A stretch of DNA of 64,000 nucleotides, taken from positions 1,736,001 through 1,800,000 of the forward strand of contig NZ_JACHBS010000001.1 of NCBI RefSeq assembly GCF_014200395.1. Reading direction: 5' to 3'. The DNA is from Microcella frigidaquae. GTDB taxonomy: Bacteria; Actinomycetota; Actinomycetes; Actinomycetales; Microbacteriaceae. Positions 28,367-39,254 of the stretch are shown piece by piece. The notes beneath the pieces were generated by a model, which was not told where the DNA came from, did not search any database, and saw only the letters and a list, made by a program, of their open reading frames with translations. Both the position numbers and the translations under genes were made by a program. Positions within the stretch are counted from its first letter, which is position 1, and each line of letters begins with the position of its first letter.

Positions 28367-29718
28367 ATGCGACCCAACGAGGGTCGCGGCCATCGGGCCG
28401 TCGCCCTCGCGACGGCCCTCGCCGTTGCACTCTCGGCCGCCCTCGTCGCTGGAACCTCGTCGTTCTCCAGCCCGGCGCTCGCCGCCCCCGCCCCGCCCAC
28501 CTGGGACGACGTGCAGGCCGCCAAGGGCGACGCCGCCGCGACTCAGCGCGCCGTCGACCGCATCGTCGAGGTCGTCGCGCAGCTCAACGGCGAGCTCGAG
28601 CAGCAGCGCATCGCCGCCCTCATCGCCGGCGAGCAGCTGCAGCAGGCGACCCTCGCCGCCGAGCAGGCCGCGCAGACCCTCGCCGCGACCGAGCGGCGGG
28701 CGGATGCGGCGCGCGAGCGCGCCGATGCCTTCGCCCGTCAGGCCGGCCAGCTGGCCGCGCAGCTCGCCCGCGCGGGCGGAGGCGACGTCACCGTCGCCCT
28801 CGTCCTCAGCGGCGACGATGCCGACTCCCTGCTCTACCGCCTGGGAACGATGAGCGCCCTCACCAGCCGCACCGATGCCGTGCTGAGCGCCGCCGTGGTC
28901 GACCGCAACCAGGCGGATGCCCTGACCGCAGCCGCCGAGACCGCCGCGGTCGCGCACGCCGCGGCCGTCGAGGCCGCCGACGAGGCCGCCGACGAGGCCG
29001 CGCCACCGAGCAGCGGGTCGTGGAGCAGCAGGTGCGGCTCGGTGAGCTCGCCACCCTGCTGGCCGAGCTGACCGGCCGATCGGCCGCGCTCGAGCGCGAG
29101 TACCTCGAGTCGATCGCGCCGGAGCCGAGCATCCCGACCCCGTCGCCGAGTGCGCCGAACCCGCAGCCCAGCACGCCGACCCCGCGGCCGAGCGCTCCCG
29201 CGCCGTCGCCGAGCACGTCGTCGCCGACCCCGCGCCCGAGCGCTCCGGCCCCGTCGCCCAGTGCGCCCGCGCCGAGCCCGTCTCCGACGACGTCGACCCC
29301 GCCGCCTGTGGCGGTGCCGCAGCCGAACGCCGCCGCGGTGGCGGCGGCCATCGCCTTCGCGCGAGCGCAGCTCGGCGAGCCGTACCAGTTCGGTGCGGCC
29401 GGGCCCAACGCCTGGGACTGCTCGGGCCTGACGATGATGGCCTACTCGGCGGCCGGCATCGCGATCGGCGGCCACGGCGCGTCAGCGCAGTACACCCGGG
29501 CGGCCTCGCGCGGCCTGCTGGTGCCGTGGGCGCAGGCGCAGCCCGGCGATCTGATCTTCTACAGCGCGGGCGGCTCGACCTCCGGGTCGAAGTACCACGT
29601 GACGATCTACATCGGCAACGGCCAGATGATCGAAGCGCCGTACCCGGGTGTGCCGGTGCGCATCACGACCGCGCGCAGCTACGACCGCGTGCCCTTCGTC
29701 GCGCGACCCAGCGGCTAG
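28367..29718 (+). pseudogene. NlpC/P60 peptidoglycan hydrolase, frameshifted
   Basis: The N-terminal frame (28367-29071) encodes a signal peptide and a coiled coil related to the M23 protein just upstream (PPTWDDVQAAKGD against YPSWNDVLEARRD). Around 29000-29003, in the repeat-rich GAGGCCGCGCCACCGAG, the coding frame shifts. The frame with ATEQRVVEQQVRLGE, a long Pro/Ser linker and the NlpC/P60 domain (DCSGLTMMAY, then HVTIYIGNGQMIEAP) runs to 29718. Removing two bases would restore one protein of about 450 residues. Both halves keep normal codon use, so this is a recent mutation, an assembly error, or, less likely, programmed frameshifting. Confidence 0.8.
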
Positions 29719-29731
29719 TGCTGCGCGCAGC

Positions 29732-29798
29732 GGCCCAGATCTGCCGCATAAGGTGGCACCCGTGCGGCCGGAGCGCCCGTTTGCGCCAGATCTGGCAC
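29732..29798. repeat. Intergenic palindrome between hydrolase gene and ppa
   Basis: Arms 29732-29748 and 29782-29798 are inverted repeats with 14 of 17 matches, each centred on CAGATCTG. It lies between convergent genes and could serve as a two-way terminator, although no T-run follows. Confidence 0.45.
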
Positions 29799-29811
29799 TC
29801 GGGGGCGTGAG

Positions 29812-30303
29812 CTAGTGCGCCCCGGGCACGTACGCCGCGAGGCCGGCCTGCACGACGGCCTCGGCCTCGGCCGCGTCGCCCCAGCCCTCGGTCTTGACCC
29901 ACTTGCCGGGCTCGAGGTCTTTGTAGTGCTCGAAGAAGTGCTCGATCTCTTTGCGGGTCTGCTCCGGAACATCCGCGATGTCCTGGATGTGCGCCCAGCG
30001 AGGGTCCTTCGCGGGCACGCAGATCACCTTCGCGTCGCTGCCGCCGTCGTCGGTCATGTTGAACACGCCGACCGGGCGCACCTCGACACCCACGCCGGGG
30101 TACACCGGGAACTCGAGTAGCACGAGCGCGTCGACCGGGTCGCCGTCGAGGCCGAGGGTCTTCTCGAAGTAGCCGTAGTCGGTCGGGTAGACGAACGGCG
30201 TGAAGAGCACGCGGTCGAGGAAGACGCGACCGGTTTCGTGGTCGACCTCGTACTTGTTGCGGCTGCCGCGGGGAATCTCGATGACGACGGGGTAGGCGCC
30301 CAT
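29812..30303 (-). CDS. ppa: Inorganic pyrophosphatase
   Basis: A 163-residue cytoplasmic family I pyrophosphatase that hydrolyses PPi to phosphate. The metal-binding signature [11 protein letters not shown] is present (residues about 53-63), as are the N-terminal [13 protein letters not shown] and the Lys/Tyr pairs GYFEKTLGL and [15 protein letters not shown] 30303 has an AAGGAG ribosome-binding site. It is divergent from tilS, with about 70 bp between them. Confidence 0.97.
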   Translation of the reverse strand: MGAYPVVIEIPRGSRNKYEVDHETGRVFLDRVLFTPFVYPTDYGYFEKTLGLDGDPVDALVLLEFPVYPGVGVEVRPVGVFNMTDDGGSDAKVICVPAKDPRWAHIQDIADVPEQTRKEIEHFFEHYKDLEPGKWVKTEGWGDAAEAEAVVQAGLAAYVPGAH

Positions 30304-30362
30304 GGGGGTGCTCCTTCAGAACGGAGGGGAGAACGAAAAAGTCGCGTGCCGATTGGCGGCTC

Positions 30363-30368
30363 TAACCT
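30363..30368 (+). promoter_or_regulatory. Leaderless -10 box for tilS
   Basis: TAACCT lies 6 bases before ATG 30375. It is likely to start the long housekeeping transcript. Confidence 0.55.
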
Positions 30369-30374
30369 TAGTGG

Positions 30375-31439
30375 ATGCCCTCCGAGCCCAGCCCGGCAGC
30401 CCGGCGCCCCCGGCTCACGCCGGCGGTTGCCGACACGCGCCGCGCGGTGCGCGAGGCGCTCGCCGACCTGCCGGCGGGCTCGCTCGCCCTGGTCGCCCTG
30501 AGCGGAGGCCCCGACTCGCTGGCGCTCGCCGCGGCCACCGGGTTCGAGGCCCCTCGGCTCGGGTTGCGCGCGGGGGCGGTGATCGTCGACCACGGTCTGC
30601 AGCCCGACTCGGGTGCGGTGGCCGAGCGCGCGGCGGTGGCGGCGCGGGCGCTCGGGCTCGACCCGATCCAGATCGAGCGGGTCATGGTCGGAATCTCAGC
30701 CGGGCCCGAAGCGGCGGCGCGGCATGCCCGGTATGCCCGTCTCGAGCGCGAGGCTGCACGGCTCGGTGCCGCGGCCGTGCTGCTCGGGCACTCGCTCGAC
30801 GACCAGGCCGAGACCGTGCTGCTGGGGCTCGCCCGCGGCAGCGGCACGCTGAGCATCGCGGGCATGGCCGCAGTCGCGGGGCTGTACCGGCGGCCGCTGC
30901 TGGGCATCCGCCGCGCGACGCTCGCGCAGGCCTGCGTCGATCAGGGGCTCGAGCCGTGGAGCGACCCGCACAACAGCGACGAGCGCTTCGCCCGCGTGCG
31001 GGTGCGGCGCCGCATCCTGCCGATGCTCGAAGAGCACCTCGATGCGGGGATCGTCGAGGCGCTCGCCCGCACCGCCGCGATCGCCCGGGAGGACGCCGAG
31101 GCGCTCGACCACATGGTCGACGAGGTCGCCGAAGAGCTCACCGACCTGGCCGACGGCGGCTGCTCTCTGACGGTCGCGGGGCTTCTCGCCAACCCTCCCG
31201 CGATCCGGCACCGGCTGATCCGGCTCGTCATGCGCAGTCAGTTCGGCGTCGCCATCAGTCGCGCCCAGACCCTGGAGGTGGCACGGCTCGTGACCGACTG
31301 GCACGGCCAGGGGCCGGTGCACCTGCCCGGCGTTAGGGTTGAACGCACCGCAGGTCGCATCGTGTTCGTCCTCGCCCTCGAGAACGAGCACATCGTCGGA
31401 GACGACGACAGCGATGAGCATCTGCCCGACCGCCCCTGA
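30375..31439 (+). CDS. tilS: tRNA(Ile)-lysidine synthetase
   Basis: Modifies C34 of tRNA-Ile(CAU) to lysidine, changing decoding from AUG to AUA. The 354-residue protein has the PP-loop ATPase motif ALSGGPDSLAL (about residues 40-50), the DHGLQPDSG segment and LLGHSLDDQAETVLL. ATG 30375 is preferred because of the TAACCT box upstream. It is followed 18 bases later by hpt, the usual actinobacterial order. Confidence 0.94.
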   Translation: MPSEPSPAARRPRLTPAVADTRRAVREALADLPAGSLALVALSGGPDSLALAAATGFEAPRLGLRAGAVIVDHGLQPDSGAVAERAAVAARALGLDPIQIERVMVGISAGPEAAARHARYARLEREAARLGAAAVLLGHSLDDQAETVLLGLARGSGTLSIAGMAAVAGLYRRPLLGIRRATLAQACVDQGLEPWSDPHNSDERFARVRVRRRILPMLEEHLDAGIVEALARTAAIAREDAEALDHMVDEVAEELTDLADGGCSLTVAGLLANPPAIRHRLIRLVMRSQFGVAISRAQTLEVARLVTDWHGQGPVHLPGVRVERTAGRIVFVLALENEHIVGDDDSDEHLPDRP

Positions 31440-31457
31440 CCCCGCCGGAGGACCCCC

Positions 31458-32012
31458 GTGGACGTCGACGACATCCGCTCTGACCTGACCGAGGTGCTCG
31501 TCACCGAGCAGGAGATCCACGCGAAGCTGGCCGAGCTGGCCCGCCGCGTCGAGGCCGACTACGGCGACACTCCGCCCCTGCTGGTCGGCGTGCTCAAGGG
31601 CGCGGTCATGGTCATGGCCGACTTCGCGCGCGAGCTGTCGTTCTCGGCGGAGATGGACTGGATGGCCGTCTCGAGCTACGGCAAGAGCACCGAGTCGAGC
31701 GGCGTCGTGCGCATCCTCAAAGATCTCGACACCGAGATCGCCGGCCGCGACGTGCTCATCGTCGAGGACATCATCGACTCGGGTCTCACGCTCGCCTGGC
31801 TGCGCGCGAACCTCGAGTCGCGGGGGGCGAAGAGCGTGAAGATCCTCGCCCTGCTCCGCAAGCCCGAGGCGGCCAAGGTCGAGGTCGACGTCGAGTACGT
31901 CGGCTTCGACATCCCGCCCGCCTTCGTCGTCGGCTACGGCCTCGACTACGCCGAGAAGTACCGCAACCTGCGGGCGATCGGCGTGCTCGCGCCGCACGTC
32001 TACAGCCACTAG
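31458..32012 (+). CDS. hpt: Hypoxanthine phosphoribosyltransferase
   Basis: A 184-residue purine-salvage enzyme. The PRPP-binding motif VLIVEDIIDSGLTL is at about residues 95-108, with SSYGKSTESSG as the flexible loop and an FDIPPAFVVGYGLDYAEKYRNL base-binding region. The GTG start 31458 has a GGAGGA ribosome-binding site 5 bases upstream. It lies between tilS and ftsH. Confidence 0.95.
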   Translation: MDVDDIRSDLTEVLVTEQEIHAKLAELARRVEADYGDTPPLLVGVLKGAVMVMADFARELSFSAEMDWMAVSSYGKSTESSGVVRILKDLDTEIAGRDVLIVEDIIDSGLTLAWLRANLESRGAKSVKILALLRKPEAAKVEVDVEYVGFDIPPAFVVGYGLDYAEKYRNLRAIGVLAPHVYSH

Positions 32013-32074
32013 GTCGGGCTCGCCGCCCGCTCCGCCGCGGGCGAACAGCACACAGCGCGCCAAGGGTCGCGCGA

Positions 32075-32080
32075 TAACCT
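32075..32080 (+). promoter_or_regulatory. -10 box for ftsH
   Basis: TAACCT lies in the 120-bp gap upstream of ftsH. It would give a leader of about 45 bases. Confidence 0.4.
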
Positions 32081-32132
32081 GGCAGGCACGTCTCACCGGA
32101 AGAAAGGTGCGGGGCGCAACGCCCGCCAGCCC

Positions 32133-34220
<2,088 letters not shown>

Positions 34221-34228
34221 GCCGCGCC

Positions 34229-34810
34229 ATGACCGTCGACACCCGCCGCATTGAGGCGGCCGTCGCTGAGATCCTCGTCGCCATCGGCGAGGATCCGGCC
34301 CGGCCCGGCCTCGCCACCACCCCGCAGCGGGTCGCCGAGGCCTACGCCGAGTTCTTCGCCGGGGTCGGCGTCGACCCCGTGCCGCTGCTGCAGGACGAGC
34401 TCGCGACGCAAGACGCCCCCGAGCGCACCGGCGAGGTCGTGCTGCTGCGCGACATCGCGCTGCGCTCGATCTGCGAGCACCACCTGCTGCCGTTCGTCGG
34501 CGTGGCCCACGTGGCCTACCTGCCCGGCGAGCGGCTCGTCGGTCTGGGCAGCATCACGCGCTGCGTCGAGACCCTCGCCTCGCGCCCGCAGCTGCAGGAG
34601 CGCCTCGGCGAGCAGATCGTCGACGCCCTCGAGTCCGCGCTCGCACCGCAGGGCGTGCTCGTCGTGCTCGACGCGCGGCACGGCTGCGTCGGCGCGCGGG
34701 GCCCGCGGCAGGCCGAGAGCACGACGGTCACGGTCGCCGCGAGCGGGATGCTCGCCGACCCCGCGCGCCGCACCGAGGTGATGGCGCTCATCGGCGGGGG
34801 CGCCGCGTGA
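34229..34810 (+). CDS. folE: GTP cyclohydrolase I
   Basis: First enzyme of tetrahydrofolate synthesis, converting GTP to dihydroneopterin triphosphate. The 193-residue protein has the zinc site SICEHHLLPF and the GLGSITRCVETLASRPQLQERL region, with a second cysteine in RHGCVGARG. ATG 34229 is 8 bases after the ftsH stop. The stop codon overlaps the folP start (GTGA), the first of seven consecutive 4-bp overlaps. Confidence 0.96.
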   Translation: MTVDTRRIEAAVAEILVAIGEDPARPGLATTPQRVAEAYAEFFAGVGVDPVPLLQDELATQDAPERTGEVVLLRDIALRSICEHHLLPFVGVAHVAYLPGERLVGLGSITRCVETLASRPQLQERLGEQIVDALESALAPQGVLVVLDARHGCVGARGPRQAESTTVTVAASGMLADPARRTEVMALIGGGAA

Positions 34811-36060
34811 CCGGCGAGGGCGTCGCGCCGCGCCCCGAGGTCTGGGGCGTGCTCAACGTCACCCCCGACTCGTTCAGCGACGGCGGGCGCTACCTCGACC
34901 CCGCCGCGGCTCTCGCGCAGGGGCGGGCGCTGGTCGCCGCCGGCGCGTCCGTCATCGACGTCGGCGGCGAGTCGACCCGGCCGGGCGCCGAGCCCGTCGC
35001 GCCGGAGGTGGAGCGGGCGCGCGTGCTGCCCGTGGTGGCCGCGCTGGCCGCGGAGGGCATCCGCGTCTCGATCGACACCATGAATGCCGAGACCGCGGCT
35101 GCCGCCGTCGAGGCCGGAGCGGCGATCGTCAACGACGTCAGCGGCGCCCTCGCCGATCCGGCCATGCTCGCGACCGTCGCCGCCCTGCCCTGCGACTACA
35201 TGCTCATGCACTGGCGCGGCCCGAGCGCGGTGTGGGACCAGGTGAGCGACTACGCCTGGGCCCCGCGCGACGTCGCCGACGAGCTGCGCGCGCGCCTCGC
35301 GGCCGCGCAGGAGGCGGGCATCGCGGTCGACCGGCTCTGGGTCGACCCGGGCCTCGGCTTCGCCAAGCGCGCCGAGCACAACTGGCAGCTGCTCGCGCAC
35401 CTCGACGAGCTGCGGGCGCTCGGCGCCCGCGTGCTGGTCGGCACCTCGCGCAAGCGTTTCCTCGGCGCGCTCCTGCCCGACGGCGCCCCCGTCGAGGAGC
35501 GCGACCTGCTGACCGCGGTGCTCTCGGCGCTGGTCGCCGATCGAGTGGATGCCCTGCGCGTGCACGACGTCGCCGCGAGCGCCCGCGCCCTCGCGGTGCA
35601 GCGGTCGCTCGCTGCCGCGGGCCCCGCCGCCGCGTCGGCGATCGTCGCCCTCGAGGGCGCCTACTCGGCGGCGGCACCCGCTTCGGCTGCCCCGCACACC
35701 GGCGACCGCATCACCCTCAGCGGCCTGCGCGCCTTCGCCCACCACGGCGTCTTCGACCACGAGCGCCGCGACGGGCAGGAGTTCGTCATCGACGTCGTCG
35801 CCCACCTCGACCTGCGCGGCGCCGCCGCGAACGACGAGCTCGCCGCGACCGTGCACTACGGCGAGCTCGCCGAGCAGGTCGTCGCCGCGGTCGAGACCGA
35901 CCCGGTCGACCTCATCGAGACGGTCGCCGAGCGGGTCGCCGCCGTCGTGCTCGCCCATGCCGCGGTCTGGCAGACCACGGTGACCGTGCACAAGCCGCAG
36001 GCGCCGATCACGGTGCCGTTCAGCGACGTCAGCGTGACGATCGTGCGGGGCCGGCCATGA
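34807..36060 (+). CDS. Fused dihydropteroate synthase - dihydroneopterin aldolase
   Basis: One continuous 417-residue frame. Residues 1-275 are FolP: NVTPDSFSDGGRY, DVGGESTRPGA, the DVSGALADPAM region, and GTSRKRF near 215. A 25-residue Ala-rich linker leads to FolB (about residues 299-417: DRITLSGLRAFAHHGVFDHERRDGQEFVIDV, with Glu and a YGELAE...ETDPVDLIETVAER segment). Both active sites look intact. folP and folB are usually separate genes in this position, so the fusion is unusual. The GTG start overlaps folE and the stop overlaps folK (ATGA). Confidence 0.92.
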   Translation: MTGEGVAPRPEVWGVLNVTPDSFSDGGRYLDPAAALAQGRALVAAGASVIDVGGESTRPGAEPVAPEVERARVLPVVAALAAEGIRVSIDTMNAETAAAAVEAGAAIVNDVSGALADPAMLATVAALPCDYMLMHWRGPSAVWDQVSDYAWAPRDVADELRARLAAAQEAGIAVDRLWVDPGLGFAKRAEHNWQLLAHLDELRALGARVLVGTSRKRFLGALLPDGAPVEERDLLTAVLSALVADRVDALRVHDVAASARALAVQRSLAAAGPAAASAIVALEGAYSAAAPASAAPHTGDRITLSGLRAFAHHGVFDHERRDGQEFVIDVVAHLDLRGAAANDELAATVHYGELAEQVVAAVETDPVDLIETVAERVAAVVLAHAAVWQTTVTVHKPQAPITVPFSDVSVTIVRGRP

Positions 36061-36602
36061 GCCCCGACAACCACGAGACCCACGCCCACCGCGCCACGGC
36101 CGTCATCGCGCTCGGCAGCAACCTCGGCGACCGCGAGGCCACGCTGCAGCGGGCGGTGGCCGCGCTCGACGCGCTGCCCGAGTCGAGCGTCCTGGCCGTG
36201 TCGTCGTGGCACGGCACTGTCGCGCTCACCCTGGATGGTCTCGACCCCGCGAAGCCCGCCTACCTCAACGGCGTCGCGCTGCTCGGCACGCGCCTCGACC
36301 CGTACACGCTGCTCGACGAGCTGCTGCGCATCGAGGTCGAGAACGGCCGCGACCGCACCGACCCGCAGGCCGAGCGCTGGGGCGACCGCACCCTCGACCT
36401 CGATCTCATCGCGCTCGATCAGCTCGAGATCGACTCCGAGGTGCTGCAGCTGCCGCATCCGCGCGCGCACGAGCGCGACTTCGTGCTCGCGCCCTGGTTC
36501 GAGCTGCAGCCGGATGCGGAGCTCATCGGCCACGGCCCCATCGCCGCGCTGCTCGAGCGCCTGCGCGCGACCGGCCCCGAGTCCGACGCGGGGGCACCGT
36601 GA
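36057..36602 (+). CDS. folK: 2-amino-4-hydroxy-6-hydroxymethyldihydropteridine diphosphokinase
   Basis: Transfers pyrophosphate to hydroxymethyl-dihydropterin, the step before FolP. At 181 residues it has the normal HPPK motifs: ALGSNLGDREATL, LRIEVENGRDR, WGDRTLDLDLI and LPHPRAHERDFVLAP. ATG 36057 overlaps the folP-folB stop by 4 bp; its own stop overlaps the next GTG. Confidence 0.96.
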   Translation: MSPDNHETHAHRATAVIALGSNLGDREATLQRAVAALDALPESSVLAVSSWHGTVALTLDGLDPAKPAYLNGVALLGTRLDPYTLLDELLRIEVENGRDRTDPQAERWGDRTLDLDLIALDQLEIDSEVLQLPHPRAHERDFVLAPWFELQPDAELIGHGPIAALLERLRATGPESDAGAP

Positions 36603-37051
36603 CCCGCACCCGCCCGCTCACGCTCATCGCCGCGGCGCTGCTCGGCGTCGCCGCGGCCTTCGCCCTCGACACGGTGCTGGCGATGCGCGGGCTCGCGGTC
36701 GTCGTTCCGCCGATCTCGCTCGCCGTCGCGCTCGTGCTGATCGGCGCCGTGCTTGTCGCCCTCGCCTGGCCGGTGCGCCGGGCGGCGACGGGCGAGCGGC
36801 GCATCGACCCGTTCTACGCCCTGCGCGTGGTCGTGCTCGCCCAGGCCAGCGCACTCGCCGGGGCGCTGCTCGCCGGGGCGTCGGCGGGCATCCTGCTGTA
36901 CCTCGTGACGCGCACGGTCGTGCCGTTAGGCTCGAGCCTGGCTGCAGGGGGAACCGTGGTGGCCGCGGTGCTGCTGCTGATCGCCGCGCTCGTCGCCGAG
37001 CACTGGTGCGCCCTGCCGCCCGACGACCCGACCGAGGAGGCCGCCCCGTGA
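36599..37051 (+). CDS. DUF3180 membrane protein
   Basis: A 150-residue membrane protein with four hydrophobic segments (about 5-25, 33-52, 75-100, 115-135) and the DPFYALRVVVLAQASALAGALLAG core of DUF3180. It is found behind folK in many actinobacteria; its role is unknown. GTG 36599 overlaps folK, and its stop overlaps the next start. Confidence 0.85.
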   Translation: MTRTRPLTLIAAALLGVAAAFALDTVLAMRGLAVVVPPISLAVALVLIGAVLVALAWPVRRAATGERRIDPFYALRVVVLAQASALAGALLAGASAGILLYLVTRTVVPLGSSLAAGGTVVAAVLLLIAALVAEHWCALPPDDPTEEAAP

Positions 37052-37617
37052 CCGACAGCGCCGAGAAGACTGAGCACGCCGAGAAGGCCGACAGCGCCGA
37101 GAGGGCCGACAGCGCCGTCCAGACGGAGCAGACCGAGCCCCGCAGTCTCACCCGCCCCGAGACGGAATGGCAGCGGGTCTCTCCCCGGTACATCCCGGTC
37201 GACATGCTCGGAACCTTGATCTTCGGCGCGATCGCGACGGTCGCCGGCTTCATCCCGTTCTGGTTCGGCTGGCAGGAGGGCTGGTTCATCGGCGCCGGCC
37301 TCGGCGCGATCTTCCTCGTCATCCTCGCCCTGACCCCGCGCCGGGTGCGGGCCATCGGCTACCTGCTGCGCGAGGACGACCTGCTGTTCCGCCGCGGCAT
37401 CATGTTCCAGCGCTTCGTGGCCGTGCCGTACGGCCGCATGCAGCTGGTCGACATCAGCCGCGGGCCGATCGCCCGCGCGTTCGGCCTCGCCGAGCTCAAG
37501 TTCGTGACGGCGGCCGCCTCGAGCGGCGTGCTCATCCCGGGTCTGCCGCTGGCCGAGGCCGAGCGCCTGCGCGACCACCTCGTCGCGGTCGCCGAGACCC
37601 GTCGGGCGGGTCTGTGA
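37048..37617 (+). CDS. PH-domain membrane protein 1 (bPH2)
   Basis: A 189-residue protein. An N-terminal low-complexity segment of about 40 residues has imperfect AEKADSAERADSA repeats. Two TM segments follow (about 57-75 and 82-100), then a bacterial PH domain (YLLREDDLLFRRGIMFQRFVAVPYGRMQLVDISRGPIARAFGLAELKF). Pairs of such proteins are often encoded together and are thought to act at the membrane, but the function is unknown. It is coupled to its neighbours by GTGA overlaps at both ends. Confidence 0.85.
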   Translation: MTDSAEKTEHAEKADSAERADSAVQTEQTEPRSLTRPETEWQRVSPRYIPVDMLGTLIFGAIATVAGFIPFWFGWQEGWFIGAGLGAIFLVILALTPRRVRAIGYLLREDDLLFRRGIMFQRFVAVPYGRMQLVDISRGPIARAFGLAELKFVTAAASSGVLIPGLPLAEAERLRDHLVAVAETRRAGL

Positions 37618-39254
37618 GCGACCCGCAGTCGACGCCCGAGCCCGTCGCGCAGCCGGCCGGGGAGCCCGCCGCGCCGTCCACCGCACCGCCCACCGCACCG
37701 CCCACCGCACCGCCTGCAGCGCGCACCGACTTCGCCGACGGCGAGTGGCACCGGCTGCACCCGGCGACCCCGCTGTTCCGCGGCGGTCTCGCCGTGCTCG
37801 CGATCCTCGGCGTGCTGATCGTCAACCTCCGCGACCGCGTACTCGCGCTCTTCTTCGGAGCCGACGACGACTCCGTGCCGGGCGGCGATCTCGAATCCGA
37901 CGCGATCGACTTCATCGTGCGCGAGAACCTCGTGCTCGTGGCCCTCGCCGCCGGGGTCGGCGTGCTGCTGCTCGTGGTCCTCGGCTTCTGGCTGTCCTGG
38001 CGCGTGCACATGTTCCGCATCACCGACGAGGTCGTCGAGGTGCGCTCCGGCATCCTCTTCCGCACCAACCGCAAGGCGCGCCTCGACCGCATCCAGGGCA
38101 TCAACATCGCCCGGCCGTTCGTGCCGCGCCTGTTCGGGGCCGCCAAGCTCGAGATCACCGTCGCCGGCAACGACGCGAGCGTGCCGCTGGCCTACCTGCG
38201 CGGCACGGATGCCGATGCCCTGCGTCGCGACATCCTCCTGCTCGCATCCGGAGCCCAGCGCCCGACCGCGCCCGCGGAGGGCGCGGGCGGCGACGGCTTC
38301 GCGGGCGGCGTGAGCGGGATGCTCGAGCAGCGTGCCGCGGAGCTTCTCGCCCCCGAGCTCGACGTCGAGGTCGCGGCCCCCGAGTCGGTCGTGCGGATGA
38401 ACCCCGGGCGGCTCATCGGCTCGACCCTGCTCAGCGACACCATGATCGTGCTCGTGGCGATCCTCGTCACGATCGTCGTCACGAGCGTGACCACCGGCGA
38501 GCTCGCCCTGCTGTTCGCGATGTTCCCCGGCCTCATCGGCCTCGGCGGCTTCCTCGTCACGCGCATCACGCGCTCGCTGCGCTACTCGATCGCGGCGACG
38601 CCCGACGGCGTGCGTGTCGGGTTCGGGCTGCTCTCGACGACGAACGAGACGCTGCCGCCCGGGCGCATCCACTCGGTGAAGGTCAGTCAGCCGCTGCTGT
38701 GGCGGCCCGCGGGCTGGTGGCAGATCGCCGTCAACCGCGCGTCGCGCTCGTCGCAGAACGGTGCCGCGGGGCAGCAGCAGACGACGATCCTGCCGGTCGG
38801 CAACCTCGACGACGTGCGGGCCGTGCTGCGCCTGCTGCTGCCCGACGTGGCGACCGACGAGGCGATGCCGGTGCTCGAGCAGGGCATCCTGGGCCGCGAT
38901 GCCGAGGGCGGCTGGACGGTCTCGCCGCCGCGGGCCCGCGCGCTGCGCTGGTTCTCGCGCCGCCGCAACGGCTTCCTGCTCAGCCCGACGGCCGTGCTCC
39001 TGCGCCGCGGCGCGATCTGGCGCTCGCTGACGGTGGTGCCGCTCAGTCGAACCCAGTCGGTCGCGGTCGTGCAGGGCCCCCTGCTGCGCGCGCTGCGCCT
39101 CGGCGAGGTGCACGTGCACACGGTGTTCGGCCCGATCGTCCCGCAGCTCGGAGCCCTCGACCGCACTGATGCTCTGCGGCTGTTCGACGACGTTGCCGCC
39201 GCCTCCGTGAGCGCGGCCCGCACCGACACGAGCCACCGGTGGCGACAGGCGTGA
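37614..39254 (+). CDS. PH-domain membrane protein 2 (YdbT-like)
   Basis: A 546-residue protein with two or three bPH2 repeats (residues about 130-200, 305-390 and 450-530; e.g. FRITDEVVEVRSGILFRTNRKARLDRIQGINIARPF) and TM pairs at about 55-125 and 265-310. The N-terminal 35 residues are a Pro/Ala tail containing three perfect 12-bp units CACCGCACCGCC (37679-37714) that encode TAPP repeats. It probably forms a membrane complex with the preceding PH protein. Function is unknown. Confidence 0.86.
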   Translation: MSDPQSTPEPVAQPAGEPAAPSTAPPTAPPTAPPAARTDFADGEWHRLHPATPLFRGGLAVLAILGVLIVNLRDRVLALFFGADDDSVPGGDLESDAIDFIVRENLVLVALAAGVGVLLLVVLGFWLSWRVHMFRITDEVVEVRSGILFRTNRKARLDRIQGINIARPFVPRLFGAAKLEITVAGNDASVPLAYLRGTDADALRRDILLLASGAQRPTAPAEGAGGDGFAGGVSGMLEQRAAELLAPELDVEVAAPESVVRMNPGRLIGSTLLSDTMIVLVAILVTIVVTSVTTGELALLFAMFPGLIGLGGFLVTRITRSLRYSIAATPDGVRVGFGLLSTTNETLPPGRIHSVKVSQPLLWRPAGWWQIAVNRASRSSQNGAAGQQQTTILPVGNLDDVRAVLRLLLPDVATDEAMPVLEQGILGRDAEGGWTVSPPRARALRWFSRRRNGFLLSPTAVLLRRGAIWRSLTVVPLSRTQSVAVVQGPLLRALRLGEVHVHTVFGPIVPQLGALDRTDALRLFDDVAAASVSAARTDTSHRWRQA

